A stretch of 49,481 nucleotides of DNA from Frankiaceae bacterium (GCA_030840645.1 JAVEEC010000017.1:1-49481); one strand, 5' to 3'; shown: positions 8,152-16,526, counted from the stretch's first letter. Program-made: numbers and translations. The notes: a model not told the origin generated them from the letters alone.

Positions 8152-9507
8152 CTACCGGGCCGCCGCGAGGGCGCGGCCCAGGGTGTCCACCTCCGTCACC
8201 GTCAGTCCCGGCGGCGCGGCGGCGCCGCTGCCCGCCGGAACGAGCGCTCTCGTGAAGCCGAGCCTGGCCGCCTCGGCGAGCCTTCGCGCGACCGCGCTCA
8301 CCCGTCGTACGTCCCCCGCGAGCCCGACCTCGCCGATCGCGACCAGCCCGGCCGGTCCGGCCAGGTTGGTCTTGGCGCCCGCCAGGGCGAGGGCGAGCGC
8401 GAGGTCGATCGCGGGCTCCTGGAGGCGGACGCCGCCCACCGTGGAGGCGTAGACGTCGTGGTCCTTCAGCGTCGTGCCGGCGCGGCGTTCGAGCACCGCG
8501 AGCAGCATGGCGAGGCGGTTGGTGTCGAGCCCGGACGCCGTCCGCCGCGGGTAGCCGGCGGTCGAGGGCACGGCGAGGGCCTGGACCTCGGCGACGAGCG
8601 GGCGGCGCCCCTCGACGGAGATCGTGACGCAGGTGCCGGGAACGGGCTCGTTGCCGTGTGACAGGAACAGCCCGGACGGGTCAGGCAGCCCGACGATGCC
8701 CGCGTCGCCGAGCTCGAAGCAGCCGACCTCGTCGGCGGGGCCGAACCGGTTCTTCACCGCGCGGACCAGCCGCAGCGAGGAGTGCCGGTCGCCCTCGAAG
8801 TGCAGGACGACGTCGACCAGGTGCTCCAGCACGCGCGGCCCCGCGATCGAGCCGTCCTTGGTGACGTGGCCGACGATCACGGTCGCGATGTCGCGCTCCT
8901 TGGCGACCTTGATCAACGCCGCCGCGCACTCGCGCACCTGCGTCACGCCGCCCGCGCCGCCGTCGACGTCGGGGTGGCTGATGGTCTGGATCGAGTCGAT
9001 GACGAGCAGCGTCGGCCCGACCGCGTCGACGTGGCCGAGGACCGCCGACAGGTCGGTCTCGCCGGCGAGGTAGAGGTCGGGCGAGAGCGCGGCGGTCCGG
9101 CCTGCTCTGAGGCGGACCTGCGACGCCGACTCCTCGCCGGACACGATCAGTGCGCGCGAGCCGGGCGCGGACCAGCGGTGGGCGACCTCCAGCAGCAGCG
9201 TGGACTTGCCGACCCCCGGCTCGCCGGCGAGGAGGCAGACCGCGCCGGGAACGAGGCCACCGCCGAGGACGCGGTCCAGCTCGCCGACGCCGGTGGGGCG
9301 GACCGCCGCCCGCGTCATGTCCACCTCGCCGATCGGCACCGCGGGTGCCGTCACAGGGCCGGAACGCACCGCCCGCACGACCGCCGCGCCCACCTCGCCG
9401 ACGGACCCCCACGCCTGGCACTCGGGGCAGCGGCCCACCCAGCGCGCGGTCATCTGGCCGCACTCGGTGCAGCGGTACGCCGGCCTGGTCGCCGTCCTCG
9501 AAGCCAT
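8152..9507 (-). CDS. radA: DNA repair protein RadA (Sms), RecA-like branch-migration ATPase
   Basis: 451 residues, family length. N-terminal zinc finger C13-x2-C16-x10-C27-x2-C30 (CTECG...CPEC); RecA-like ATPase with Walker A GEPGVGKST (95-103) and Walker B LLVIDSIQ; the RadA-specific motif KNRFGPADEVG; C-terminal Lon-protease-like domain (STVGGVRLQEPAIDLALALAL ... GEVGLAGDVRRV). RadA processes recombination intermediates and modulates DisA. ATG at 9507 with no Shine-Dalgarno; a TAACGT hexamer at 9515-9520 on this strand suggests leaderless transcription. disA follows 149 nt downstream. Confidence 0.97.
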   Translation of the reverse strand: MASRTATRPAYRCTECGQMTARWVGRCPECQAWGSVGEVGAAVVRAVRSGPVTAPAVPIGEVDMTRAAVRPTGVGELDRVLGGGLVPGAVCLLAGEPGVGKSTLLLEVAHRWSAPGSRALIVSGEESASQVRLRAGRTAALSPDLYLAGETDLSAVLGHVDAVGPTLLVIDSIQTISHPDVDGGAGGVTQVRECAAALIKVAKERDIATVIVGHVTKDGSIAGPRVLEHLVDVVLHFEGDRHSSLRLVRAVKNRFGPADEVGCFELGDAGIVGLPDPSGLFLSHGNEPVPGTCVTISVEGRRPLVAEVQALAVPSTAGYPRRTASGLDTNRLAMLLAVLERRAGTTLKDHDVYASTVGGVRLQEPAIDLALALALAGAKTNLAGPAGLVAIGEVGLAGDVRRVSAVARRLAEAARLGFTRALVPAGSGAAAPPGLTVTEVDTLGRALAAAR

Positions 9508-9514
9508 GCCGACG

Positions 9515-9520
9515 ACGTTA
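9515..9520 (-). promoter_or_regulatory. Candidate -10 hexamer TAACGT for a leaderless radA transcript
   Basis: TAACGT on the minus strand ends 7 nt before the radA ATG at 9507, the spacing expected if transcription begins at the ATG itself. No SD-like run is present in those 7 nt. The -35 is not clear. Confidence 0.35.
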
Positions 9521-9568
9521 GGGGAGGGGTGTGACAGAAACCCGCCGCCGCGCCGAAGCCCGCGTTGC

Positions 9569-9607
9569 GTGCGGGATCTGCCGGGCTAGAGCCCGCAGAT
9601 CCCGCAC
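9569..9607 (-). terminator. Strong hairpin downstream of the UbiA-type gene
   Basis: A perfect 13-bp inverted repeat, GTGCGGGATCTGC (9569-9581) with GCAGATCCCGCAC (9595-9607); inside it GGGCT/AGCCC extends the stem, leaving a very small loop. It lies 21 nt past the stop of the minus-strand prenyltransferase gene and upstream of radA. There is no U-tract, as is usual for actinobacterial terminators, and the symmetry would also stop plus-strand transcription. Confidence 0.65.
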
Positions 9608-9627
9608 ACAACGGTGTTGGGCGGGGG

Positions 9628-10440
9628 TCAGGCGAGGGCGGTGCCGTTGGCGAGGAGGAGGGCGACCGCGAGACCGGCCGCCGCCAGCGTGAGCGACCAG
9701 GCCGCGCGCTCACGACCGGCGCGCACCGCCGCGACCAGCGCGGCGACCGCCGCGACCTGGGCCGCGAGCAGCGCCACCGCGAGCGGTCGCGGCGGGCCCG
9801 GCGGGGCCACCGCGAGGACGAGACCCGCGCCGAGCAGCAGCAGGGCGCCGCAGACCAGCGAGGGGGTACGGCCGATGCGTTGCGGGAGGCCGTTGACGCC
9901 GAGGCGTACGTCGTCGGCCTGGTCGGGCAGCGTGTTGACGAAGTGCGCGCCCGCCCCGAGCAACGCCGCCGCCCCCGCCGCCCAGAACGGCGCCGCCGGG
10001 TGCCCCGGCAGGCCGAGCGTGACGACCGACGGGAGCGAGCCGAACGACAGCGCGTACGGCAGCGGGCTGAGGAGCGTGCGCTTGAGGTACGCGTTGTAGA
10101 GCCCGGCGCTGCCGACCGCGCAGAGGTGGAGGAGGCCCGAGCGCCAGCCGTTCGCCAGCGAGAACGGCACGCAGAGCGCCAGCGCGACCAGCGCGGCGAC
10201 GCCGACGGTGCGGGCGCTCACCTGGCCGGCCGCGATCGGCTTGTCCGAGCGCGCCGCCGCGACGTCGCGGCCCCGGTCCAGCCAGTCGTTGCTCCAGCCG
10301 ACGAACGCCTGCCCGCTCAGCAGCGCCAGGCAGACCCAGACCGCGCCGGCGCCGCGGCCCGCGGCGACCGCGAGCGCCGTCACCAGAGCGGTGACGGCGA
10401 GCATCGGCTGGACGTGCGCGGCGCGCAGCAACGGGACCAC
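9628..10440 (-). CDS. UbiA-family aromatic prenyltransferase
   Basis: About 270 residues from the GTG at 10440 (starts VVPLLRAAHVQPML; ATG at 10404 is the alternative). Integral membrane protein with 8-9 hydrophobic helices. The first Asp-rich motif is N51-D-x-x-D-x-x-x-D59 (NDWLDRGRD), then RSDKPIAAG; the second is LPDQADDVRLG. Both motifs are expected for Mg-diphosphate binding in UbiA enzymes, which move a prenyl chain onto an aromatic ring in the membrane. The gene is divergent from a methyltransferase/acyl-CoA dehydrogenase/type III PKS operon, pointing to prenylation of a polyketide phenol rather than ubiquinone or menaquinone synthesis. Confidence 0.88.
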   Translation of the reverse strand: MVPLLRAAHVQPMLAVTALVTALAVAAGRGAGAVWVCLALLSGQAFVGWSNDWLDRGRDVAAARSDKPIAAGQVSARTVGVAALVALALCVPFSLANGWRSGLLHLCAVGSAGLYNAYLKRTLLSPLPYALSFGSLPSVVTLGLPGHPAAPFWAAGAAALLGAGAHFVNTLPDQADDVRLGVNGLPQRIGRTPSLVCGALLLLGAGLVLAVAPPGPPRPLAVALLAAQVAAVAALVAAVRAGRERAAWSLTLAAAGLAVALLLANGTALA

Positions 10441-10444
10441 GAGA

Positions 10445-10457
10445 GGGCAGTCTGCCC
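10445..10457. promoter_or_regulatory. Inverted repeat GGGCAG-T-CTGCCC between divergent biosynthetic genes
   Basis: A perfect 6-bp dyad with a one-base centre, lying exactly in the 21 nt between the GTG of the prenyltransferase (10440) and the ATG of the methyltransferase (10462). It is a plausible operator for both directions, or a chance GC-rich palindrome. Confidence 0.3.
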
Positions 10458-10461
10458 GGGG

Positions 10462-11178
10462 ATGGGACAGGATGCGTATGTGCCGGTCCTCACCCGTCCG
10501 CGGAACGACCCGGGCCAGTACGACGACCTGGCCGCGGAGTGGTGGCGCCCGCGCGGGGCGTTCGCGCCGCTGCACTGGGTGGCGAAGGCGCGCGGCGCGC
10601 TGGTCCCGCCGCCGCGCCGCAACGGCGCGACGCTGCTCGACGTCGCCTGCGGCGGCGGCCTGCTCGCGCCGCACGTCACGGGCTACCGCCACGTCGGCGT
10701 CGACCTCGGCGAGTCCGCCGCCCGCATCGCCAGGGAGCACGGGGTGACGGCGGTCCGCGGCGACGTGACCCGGCTGCCGGTGCGCAGCGAGTCGGTGGAC
10801 GTCGTCGTCGCGGGCGAGTGCTTCGAGCACGTGCCGGACCTCGCGGCGTTCGTCGCCGAGATCGGCCGGGTCCTGGCACCCGGCGGCACGCTGGTCTGCG
10901 ACACCCTCGCCGACACCCGTACGGCCAGGACGCTGATGGTCACGGTCGCGGAACGCCTGCCGTTCGTGCCCGCGGGCATCCACGACCCGGCGCTGTTCGT
11001 CGACCCGAGGCGGCTGCAACGGCTCTGCGCGGCCAACGGCATCGAGCTCAAGGTCCGCGGTCTGCGTCCGTCGTTCGTCGACGCGCTGCGCTGGCAGGCG
11101 CGCAGGACGGAGGACGTCCGGATGCTGCCGATGCGGTGGACCGGTGTGCTGTACCAGGGCGTGGGGGTGAAGCGGTGA
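10462..11178 (+). CDS. UbiG-like class I SAM-dependent methyltransferase
   Basis: 238 residues. N-terminus QYDDLAAEWWRPRGAFAPLHW matches the UbiG-type 3-demethylubiquinol O-methyltransferase entry; SAM motif I LLDVACGGGLLA, then GVDLGESA, motif II SVDVVVAGECFEHV and motif III RVLAPGGTLV. Probable role: O-methylation of a phenolic or hydroquinone hydroxyl made by the nearby type III PKS. ATG at 10462 is 21 nt from the divergent prenyltransferase; GTG at 10480 is an alternative start. The next gene overlaps by 4 nt, so the three genes to 13363 form one operon. Confidence 0.85.
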   Translation: MGQDAYVPVLTRPRNDPGQYDDLAAEWWRPRGAFAPLHWVAKARGALVPPPRRNGATLLDVACGGGLLAPHVTGYRHVGVDLGESAARIAREHGVTAVRGDVTRLPVRSESVDVVVAGECFEHVPDLAAFVAEIGRVLAPGGTLVCDTLADTRTARTLMVTVAERLPFVPAGIHDPALFVDPRRLQRLCAANGIELKVRGLRPSFVDALRWQARRTEDVRMLPMRWTGVLYQGVGVKR

Positions 11179-12326
11179 ACGTCGTCGAGACCGCGCGCGA
11201 CCTGGCGACGGCGTTCGCCGAGCGGGCGGAGCAGCACGACAGGGAGGCGTCGTTCCCGAAGGCCGACTTCGACGACCTGCGCGCCGCCGGGCTGCTCGGG
11301 CTGATGGTGCCGGAACGCCTGGGCGGCAACGGTTGCGACTTCGCGACGTACGCCCGCGTCGCGGCGACGCTGGCCGAGGGGAGCGCCGCGACGGCGCTGG
11401 TGTTCAACATGCACTGCTCGGTCACCGGCGCGCTCGCCGCGACGCCGGACGACCTGGCGCGCGCGGTGGGCGCGCCGGAGTCGTTCTTCGCGTGGCGCGA
11501 CCGGGTCCTCGCCGACGCGGCGAACGGCGCCCTCTACCTCGTCGCGATGAGCGAGCGCGGGGCCGGGTCGAGGTTCTCGGCGATGACGACGGCGTACGAG
11601 GCCGAGGGCGACGGGTGGCGGGTCAGGGGGCACAAGACGTTCTGCTCGGGGGCCGGGCACGCGGACGCGTACGCCGTCGTCGCGCGCAACGGCGACAGCG
11701 TCAGCCAGTTCCTCGTCCCTGCGGGCGACGGCATCAGGGTCGAGCAGACGTGGGACCCGCTCGGGATGCGGGCGACCGCGAGCAACGACGTGCACCTCGA
11801 CGTGCACGTCGGTCGCGACGCGCTGCTCGGCGGCGTCGAGGGGCTCGCGTTGCTGCTGGCGCGGGTGTCGCCGCAGTGGCTGGTGGCGTCGTACGCCGCC
11901 GTCTACGTCGGCATCGCGCGCGCCGCGATCGCCTGCGCCGCAACGCAGCTGACCGAGCGGGGCCTGCACGGGCTGCCCGCCGTCCGCGCGCGGCTCGGCC
12001 GTGCGGACGCGGCGACGCAGGCGGCGTGGCTCGCGACGCTCGACGCCGCGAGCCGCGTGGACGCGGCGCCGGGCGACCCCGCGACCAACCGTGCCGTCTA
12101 CCGCGCGAAGCTGCTCGCCGGCGACACCGCCGCCGATGTCGCCGGCTCGATGCTGGAGGCGTGCGGTACGTCGGCGACCCGGCGGGGCAACCCGTTGGAG
12201 CGGCTGTTCCGCGACGCGCGGTGCGGGGCGCTGCAGCCCGCGACGAGCGACGTCTGCGCCGACTGGCTCGGCGTCGCGGCCCTGGGGCTCGACCCTGACG
12301 AGGAGGCGGCGGTGCCGCGATGGTGA
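11175..12326 (+). CDS. Acyl-CoA dehydrogenase family flavoprotein
   Basis: 383 residues, GTG start in a GTGA overlap with the methyltransferase. N-terminal helical domain (DFDDLRAAGLLGLMVPERLGG), middle beta domain (ALYLVAMSERGAGSRF, GHKTFCSGAGHADAYAVVA), and C-terminal helical bundle ending in the flavin-binding region SMLEACGTSATRRGNPLERLFRDARCG. The C-terminal half resembles the monooxygenase-like/tailoring branch as much as fatty-acid oxidation enzymes. In agq-type clusters a member of this superfamily is thought to tailor the product or its starter. The substrate cannot be told from sequence. Confidence 0.85.
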   Translation: MNVVETARDLATAFAERAEQHDREASFPKADFDDLRAAGLLGLMVPERLGGNGCDFATYARVAATLAEGSAATALVFNMHCSVTGALAATPDDLARAVGAPESFFAWRDRVLADAANGALYLVAMSERGAGSRFSAMTTAYEAEGDGWRVRGHKTFCSGAGHADAYAVVARNGDSVSQFLVPAGDGIRVEQTWDPLGMRATASNDVHLDVHVGRDALLGGVEGLALLLARVSPQWLVASYAAVYVGIARAAIACAATQLTERGLHGLPAVRARLGRADAATQAAWLATLDAASRVDAAPGDPATNRAVYRAKLLAGDTAADVAGSMLEACGTSATRRGNPLERLFRDARCGALQPATSDVCADWLGVAALGLDPDEEAAVPRW

Positions 12327-13363
12327 CGGCGAGGATCGCGGGCATCGCGACGACGGTCCCCGCGCCGATGGACCAGCGGGCGTTGTGGGACGGCTTCTTC
12401 GCCGGCCACTACGGCGGAAGCCCTCTCGCGCAACGGATCTGGGCTTCGTCCGGAGTCACCACGCGGCACGGCGTCGTGGACCCGCGCAACGAGGACGTGA
12501 GCCGCTGGGGGACCGGCGCGCGGATGCAGCGCTACATCACGGAGGCGCTGCCGCTCGGCAAGGACGCGGTCTCCGCCGCGCTCGCGACGGCGGGTGTCGC
12601 CGCGGACGAGGTCGACCTGTTCGCTGTCGTCTCCTGCACCGGCTACGCCACCCCCGGGCTCGACATCCTGCTCGCCCGCGACCTCGGGATGCGGGCGGAC
12701 GTGCAGCGGCTCTTCGTCGGCCACATGGGCTGCTACGCAGCGGTTCCCGGCCTCTCCGCCGTCGCCGACGCGGTCGCCGCGCGCGGCCTCACGGCGGTGC
12801 TGCTCTGCGCCGAGCTGACCAGCCTGCACGTACAGCCCGCGACCGACGAGGCGCAGCAGATGGTCGCGCACGCGCTGTTCAGCGACGCGGCGACCGCGGT
12901 CGTCGTGACGCCGTTCCACGAGGGGTTGGCGGTCGTGGACGTGACCGCGCGGACCGACGTGGGGCACCACGCCGACATGACGTGGGACGTCACCGACCTC
13001 GGCTTCCGGATGGGCCTGTCGCCGCGCGTTCCCGACGTCCTCGCGAAGCACGTGCGCGACGTCGTGGACGACCTGCTGGCGAAGCACGGCCTGACGGTCG
13101 GCGACGTGAAGGGCTGGGCGATCCACCCCGGCGGGCCGCGGATCGTGGACGTCTGCGGCGAGCGGCTCGGCCTCTCCGACGACGTGCTCGCGCCGTCGCG
13201 GGACACGTTGCGCGACTACGGCAACTGCTCGTCGCCGACGGTCCTGATCGCGCTGGACGAGGTGGTCCGGCGGACGCCGCCAGGGCCGGGCGACCACGTC
13301 GTGGCACTGGCGTTCGGCCCGGGACTTACGCTCTACGGCGCACTGCTCCGCCAAGCCGGGTGA
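12320..13363 (+). CDS. Type III polyketide synthase (chalcone/alkylresorcinol synthase family)
   Basis: 347 residues with the full Cys-His-Asn triad: C138 in GHMGCYAAVPGL, H269 in AIHPGGPRIVD and N302 in DYGNCSSPTV. The homodimeric enzyme extends an acyl-CoA starter with malonyl-CoA and cyclises it to a resorcinol, pyrone or quinone precursor. The thiolase N-terminal fold is clear (VDLFAVVSCTGYATPGLD). The ATG overlaps the acyl-CoA dehydrogenase stop by 7 nt. With the methyltransferase and divergent prenyltransferase it makes an alkylresorcinol/prenylated methoxyhydroquinone-like cluster. FabH is excluded by the C-H-N context and the GFGPG-like C-terminus (FGPGLTLYGALL). Confidence 0.92.
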   Translation: MVTARIAGIATTVPAPMDQRALWDGFFAGHYGGSPLAQRIWASSGVTTRHGVVDPRNEDVSRWGTGARMQRYITEALPLGKDAVSAALATAGVAADEVDLFAVVSCTGYATPGLDILLARDLGMRADVQRLFVGHMGCYAAVPGLSAVADAVAARGLTAVLLCAELTSLHVQPATDEAQQMVAHALFSDAATAVVVTPFHEGLAVVDVTARTDVGHHADMTWDVTDLGFRMGLSPRVPDVLAKHVRDVVDDLLAKHGLTVGDVKGWAIHPGGPRIVDVCGERLGLSDDVLAPSRDTLRDYGNCSSPTVLIALDEVVRRTPPGPGDHVVALAFGPGLTLYGALLRQAG

Positions 13364-13397
13364 GAGATGGTTCTTTCGGGTGGTTCTCCGGAATCGC

Positions 13398-13423
13398 CTG
13401 ACATCGCGCGATCTGTCGCCGAT
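13398..13423 (+). promoter_or_regulatory. Weak FliA-like promoter, CTGA-N16-GCCGAT
   Basis: CTGA (13398-13401), 16-nt spacer, GCCGAT (13418-13423), 40 nt upstream of the GTG at 13463. It matches the motility consensus CTCA-N15-17-GCCGAA at 8 of 10 fixed positions. Chance cannot be excluded in a GC-rich genome. Confidence 0.25.
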
Positions 13424-13462
13424 GCTGCACTGACCGATCCGACTTCCCCTGGGGGGACCTCC

Positions 13463-15358
13463 GTGCGTACCCGTTCCGGCCTGCTCGCCGCCGCCCTCGT
13501 CGCAGGCGCGCTGCTCGCGCCGTTCGCCACCGCTGCTCACGCCACGACGACGACGGCGACGCTGATCGCGTTCGTCGCCGACCCCGACGAGGACGACATG
13601 TTCAGCCTCTACACCAGGCCCGCTGACGGCAGCGCCGGCCCGACACAGCTGTTCACGACGACGGATGACGTCTGGGCACCGGCCCTGTCGCCGGACGGCA
13701 CCAAGGTGGCGTACGTCCAGTGGAACCCGGACACCGGCAGCCACCTCTACGTCCGGCCCGTCGCCGGCGGGGCGGCCACGCTCCTTGTCGACGGTGGCGT
13801 CGACGAGCCGGCCTGGTCGCGCGACGGGTTGACGGTCGCTTTCACGAATTACGGCGTCGGCGACATCCCCGGCATCTGGACCGTCCCGGCCAGCGGGGGC
13901 GGCGCGACCCAGGTGGCGGGTGCGAGCAGCGCCGACCAGGCGGCGTTCTCGCCGTCCGGCCGGCAGCTCCTCGTGACCAGCCTCGACGCGGACGGCTTCC
14001 CGGTCGGCATCGACGTCCTGACGTTGTCGACGCACACCCGGACGAGGCTCACCGGCGCCACCGAAGGCGACGGCGCGACCTGGTCGCCGGATGGGCAGAC
14101 CGTCGTCTTCGTGAGGGACCGTGCCGGCTGCGGCTCCGAGCTGGTCAGCGTGCCGGCGAGTGGCGCGGCCGCCCCGACGGTGGTCCGCTCGGTCGAGGGC
14201 AAGTGGGCGGACTCGCCGCAGTTCGCCAACGACGGGGCGCAGATCTTCTGGAGCGAGACGCCGTACGACTGCGAGTTGTCGTTCGACCAGGGCGACACCT
14301 GGGTGGCCGCTGCCGACGGGTCGGGCCCGGCGATGATCGGCACGACCGCCACGATCGACGAGGCCGGGCTCTCGGTCGCCGGCGGCACGCTCGCCGCCGA
14401 TACGAACGCGCCCGCGGCTGCCGTCATCGACGCGACCGGCGTCATCGCGGCGACGTCCGCGACGATCACCTGGACCGGCGGCCCCGACGTCAGCGAGTAC
14501 GCCGTCGTCCGCAAGCCGCACGGCGACCCGGCACCGACGTCGCCGACCGACGGCACCCTCGTCTACGACGGCGCCGCGCGCACCGCGACCGCGACCGGTC
14601 TGACAGCGGGCACCGTGTACGACCTCTACGTGTTCGCGATCGACGCGAGCAACAACGTCGCGCCGGTGTCCGCGGCGCACCCCGTGCGGCCCTTCGGGCC
14701 GCCGGTCGTGACCGCGCCGCCGCTCACGTCGACGGTGTCGACGACCGTGAAGTTCCCCGTGTCGTGGGCGGGCAGCGCGCCGCAGTTCCAGGTGCTGTCC
14801 GGCGAGAAGACCCGCTCGTCCAGCGGCGTCTGGTCGGCCGGCCCGGTGTTCAAGACGTGGTACGCGTCGACGGCGTCGAAGAGCCAGACGTTCACCGGGT
14901 TGCAGGGGCACACGTACTACTTCCTGGCCCGCGCCCTCGACGGCTACGGCAACACGACGACGGCCTCGCCGGTCAAGGCATCGATGGTGCCGTTCAACGA
15001 GAACTACTCGGCCATGGCCTACAGCGCCGGGTGGACGACGTCCTCGTCCGCGTCGCGGTACCTGACGACGTTGCGCGGGTCGACGACGAAGAACGCGTCG
15101 ATGACGATGCGGACGGAGACGGCGGCGTTCACCGTGATCGGTGACAAGTGCGCGGCCTGCGGCCAGCTCCGCATCTACGTCGACGGAGTTCTCAAGGCGA
15201 CCGTCGACACCCACGCGGCGAGCAGCCTGGTCCGGCAGGTGCTCTACGCGGGCCCGGTGCTCGCCGGCGGGGTGAAGCTGCACACGATCAAGCTGGTCGT
15301 GGTCGGCACCGCGGGGCGGCCGAAGGTGAACCTCGACGGCGTCGCGATCAGGCGCTGA
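13463..15358 (+). CDS. Secreted TolB/WD40-like beta-propeller protein with fibronectin type III domain
   Basis: 631 residues. GTG at 13463 with a GGGGGGA ribosome binding site begins a Sec signal peptide (RTRSGLLAAALVAGALLAPF, cut after AHA); the frame is open upstream to 13367, but those residues do not suit a signal peptide. Residues ca. 40-310 carry TolB/PD40-type repeats (APALSPDGTKVAYVQW, EPAWSRDGLTVAFT, QAAFSPSGRQLLVTS, GATWSPDGQTVVFVRD). Then a fibronectin type III-like domain (ca. 320-415: ITWTGGPDVSEYAVV, TATGLTAGTVYDLYVFA), a second Ig-like domain and a C-terminal beta domain. Exported; likely binds a surface or matrix ligand. Its 3' end overlaps the convergent gene by 11 nt. Confidence 0.85.
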   Translation: MRTRSGLLAAALVAGALLAPFATAAHATTTTATLIAFVADPDEDDMFSLYTRPADGSAGPTQLFTTTDDVWAPALSPDGTKVAYVQWNPDTGSHLYVRPVAGGAATLLVDGGVDEPAWSRDGLTVAFTNYGVGDIPGIWTVPASGGGATQVAGASSADQAAFSPSGRQLLVTSLDADGFPVGIDVLTLSTHTRTRLTGATEGDGATWSPDGQTVVFVRDRAGCGSELVSVPASGAAAPTVVRSVEGKWADSPQFANDGAQIFWSETPYDCELSFDQGDTWVAAADGSGPAMIGTTATIDEAGLSVAGGTLAADTNAPAAAVIDATGVIAATSATITWTGGPDVSEYAVVRKPHGDPAPTSPTDGTLVYDGAARTATATGLTAGTVYDLYVFAIDASNNVAPVSAAHPVRPFGPPVVTAPPLTSTVSTTVKFPVSWAGSAPQFQVLSGEKTRSSSGVWSAGPVFKTWYASTASKSQTFTGLQGHTYYFLARALDGYGNTTTASPVKASMVPFNENYSAMAYSAGWTTSSSASRYLTTLRGSTTKNASMTMRTETAAFTVIGDKCAACGQLRIYVDGVLKATVDTHAASSLVRQVLYAGPVLAGGVKLHTIKLVVVGTAGRPKVNLDGVAIRR

Positions 15359-15914
15359 CCAGCGCGGCCAGCGCGGTCCCGAGTCGTAGTGCCGGGCCGA
15401 CGGCGGCGACGGTCTGCGTGACCACGCCGTCGGCCCGGACGAGGACGAGCGCGGCGTCGGTGCGCAGGCCGTACGCCGCCGCGAGCGCGCCGGCCGGGTC
15501 GGCGTAGGGGCCGACGTCGCCGCCCGCCCGGGCGGCGAGGATCTCGGTGCCCGCCGGCGAGTCGCCGGTCTCGACCAGGTAGGTGACCAGCCGGTACGCC
15601 GCCGCCTCGCGGACGACGTGGCGTACCGCCTCGACGCAGTCACAGCCGGGCGCCACGAGCATTACGACGGCGGGCCGCAGCTCGCGGGCGTTCGCCGTCC
15701 TGACCCGGCCGCGCAGCGTCACGTCCGGCAGCAGCCCGCCGACCCGGCCGGGCGCGACGACCGGTGCGGCGAGCGACGCGGCGGCGGGGCGGCGCTGCGG
15801 TGACCCGGCCGGCGAACGCAGCAGCAGCGCGACGACGACGGCCGCGAGAACGGCCCCGGCGACGACCGGCCAACGACGTCTCCGTTCGCGACGCGGCGAC
15901 CCGCCGGGATCCAT
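15348..15914 (-). CDS. Membrane-anchored thioredoxin/redoxin-like protein
   Basis: 188 residues from the ATG at 15914 (the open frame extends further but crosses the carD promoter). A basic N-terminus (RRERRRR) and one transmembrane helix (WPVVAGAVLAAVVVALLL, ca. 15-32) lead to an extracytoplasmic domain with redoxin-type features: PDVTLRGRV, VVMLVAPGCDCVEAVRHVV, an YGLRTDAALVLVRADGVV strand. Instead of CxxC it has C-x-C (GCDC), so a classical disulfide oxidoreductase role is uncertain; a peroxiredoxin-like or structural role is possible. Convergent with, and overlapping, the preceding secreted protein gene. Confidence 0.65.
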   Translation of the reverse strand: MDPGGSPRRERRRRWPVVAGAVLAAVVVALLLRSPAGSPQRRPAAASLAAPVVAPGRVGGLLPDVTLRGRVRTANARELRPAVVMLVAPGCDCVEAVRHVVREAAAYRLVTYLVETGDSPAGTEILAARAGGDVGPYADPAGALAAAYGLRTDAALVLVRADGVVTQTVAAVGPALRLGTALAALVSA

Positions 15915-15982
15915 GCGTCGCAGCCTAGTTTCCGTTGCGGCGCAGGGCCGGACGCGGGGCACGGATGGCGGCGCGGACGGGC

Positions 15983-15991
15983 TGGTAGACT
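15983..15991 (+). promoter_or_regulatory. Extended -10 promoter element TGGTAGACT for carD
   Basis: TGG followed by TAGACT (15986-15991) is an extended -10, 30 nt upstream of the carD ATG. There is no good -35. SD-like AGAAGGGG follows about 12 nt before the ATG. Confidence 0.4.
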
Positions 15992-16020
15992 GAGCATCCA
16001 CAGAAGGGGCTACCGAACAC

Positions 16021-16503
16021 ATGTCTTTCAAGGTTGGCGAGACTGTCGTGTACCCGCACCACGGTGCGGCGCTCATCGAGTCGATCGAGAAGCGCACCGT
16101 CGGAGGAGTGGAACGCACCTACCTCGTCCTCAAGGTCGCCCAGGGCGACCTCACGGTGAAGGTCCCGGCGGACAATGCCGAGATCGTCGGCGTGCGGGAC
16201 GTCGTCGGCCAGGAGGGGCTCGAGAAGGTGTTCGAGGTGCTGCGCGCGCCGCACACCGAGGAGCCGACCAACTGGTCGCGCCGCTACAAGGCCAACCTCG
16301 AGAAGCTCGCGTCCGGTGACGTGAACAAGGTCGCCGAGGTCGTTCGCGACCTGTGGCGCCGCGACCGCGAGCGGGGCCTGTCCGCCGGGGAGAAGCGCAT
16401 GCTCTCCAAGGCGCGGCAGATCCTCGTCAGCGAGCTGGCGCTCGCCGAGGGCACCAACGAGGACAAGGCCGAGGCCGTTCTCGACGAGGTTCTCGCCTCC
16501 TGA
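16021..16503 (+). CDS. carD: CarD-family RNA polymerase-binding transcription regulator
   Basis: 160 residues, the length of the essential mycobacterial CarD. N-terminal Tudor-like RNA-polymerase interaction domain ([23 protein letters not shown] ... [19 protein letters not shown]), then the helical DNA-binding domain with the conserved tryptophan region ([17 protein letters not shown]) and [26 protein letters not shown]. CarD stabilises open promoter complexes, notably at rRNA promoters. Its place directly before the yacL-like gene, ispD and ispF is the standard actinobacterial order. Confidence 0.97.
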   Translation: MSFKVGETVVYPHHGAALIESIEKRTVGGVERTYLVLKVAQGDLTVKVPADNAEIVGVRDVVGQEGLEKVFEVLRAPHTEEPTNWSRRYKANLEKLASGDVNKVAEVVRDLWRRDRERGLSAGEKRMLSKARQILVSELALAEGTNEDKAEAVLDEVLAS

Positions 16504-16526
16504 CCGAGGCATAGGGGATCGCCTGC

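Noticed and set aside
13364..13462. Riboswitch (e.g. c-di-AMP-type, given DisA in the window) ahead of the secreted protein
   Set aside because: Leader is under 100 nt and shows none of the conserved cores or paired regions I could recognise.
12098..15643. 1181-codon open frame on the minus strand
   Set aside because: Antisense shadow of the acyl-CoA dehydrogenase, PKS and secreted propeller genes; composition is Arg/Pro/Gly-rich with no domain, typical of high-GC non-coding frames.
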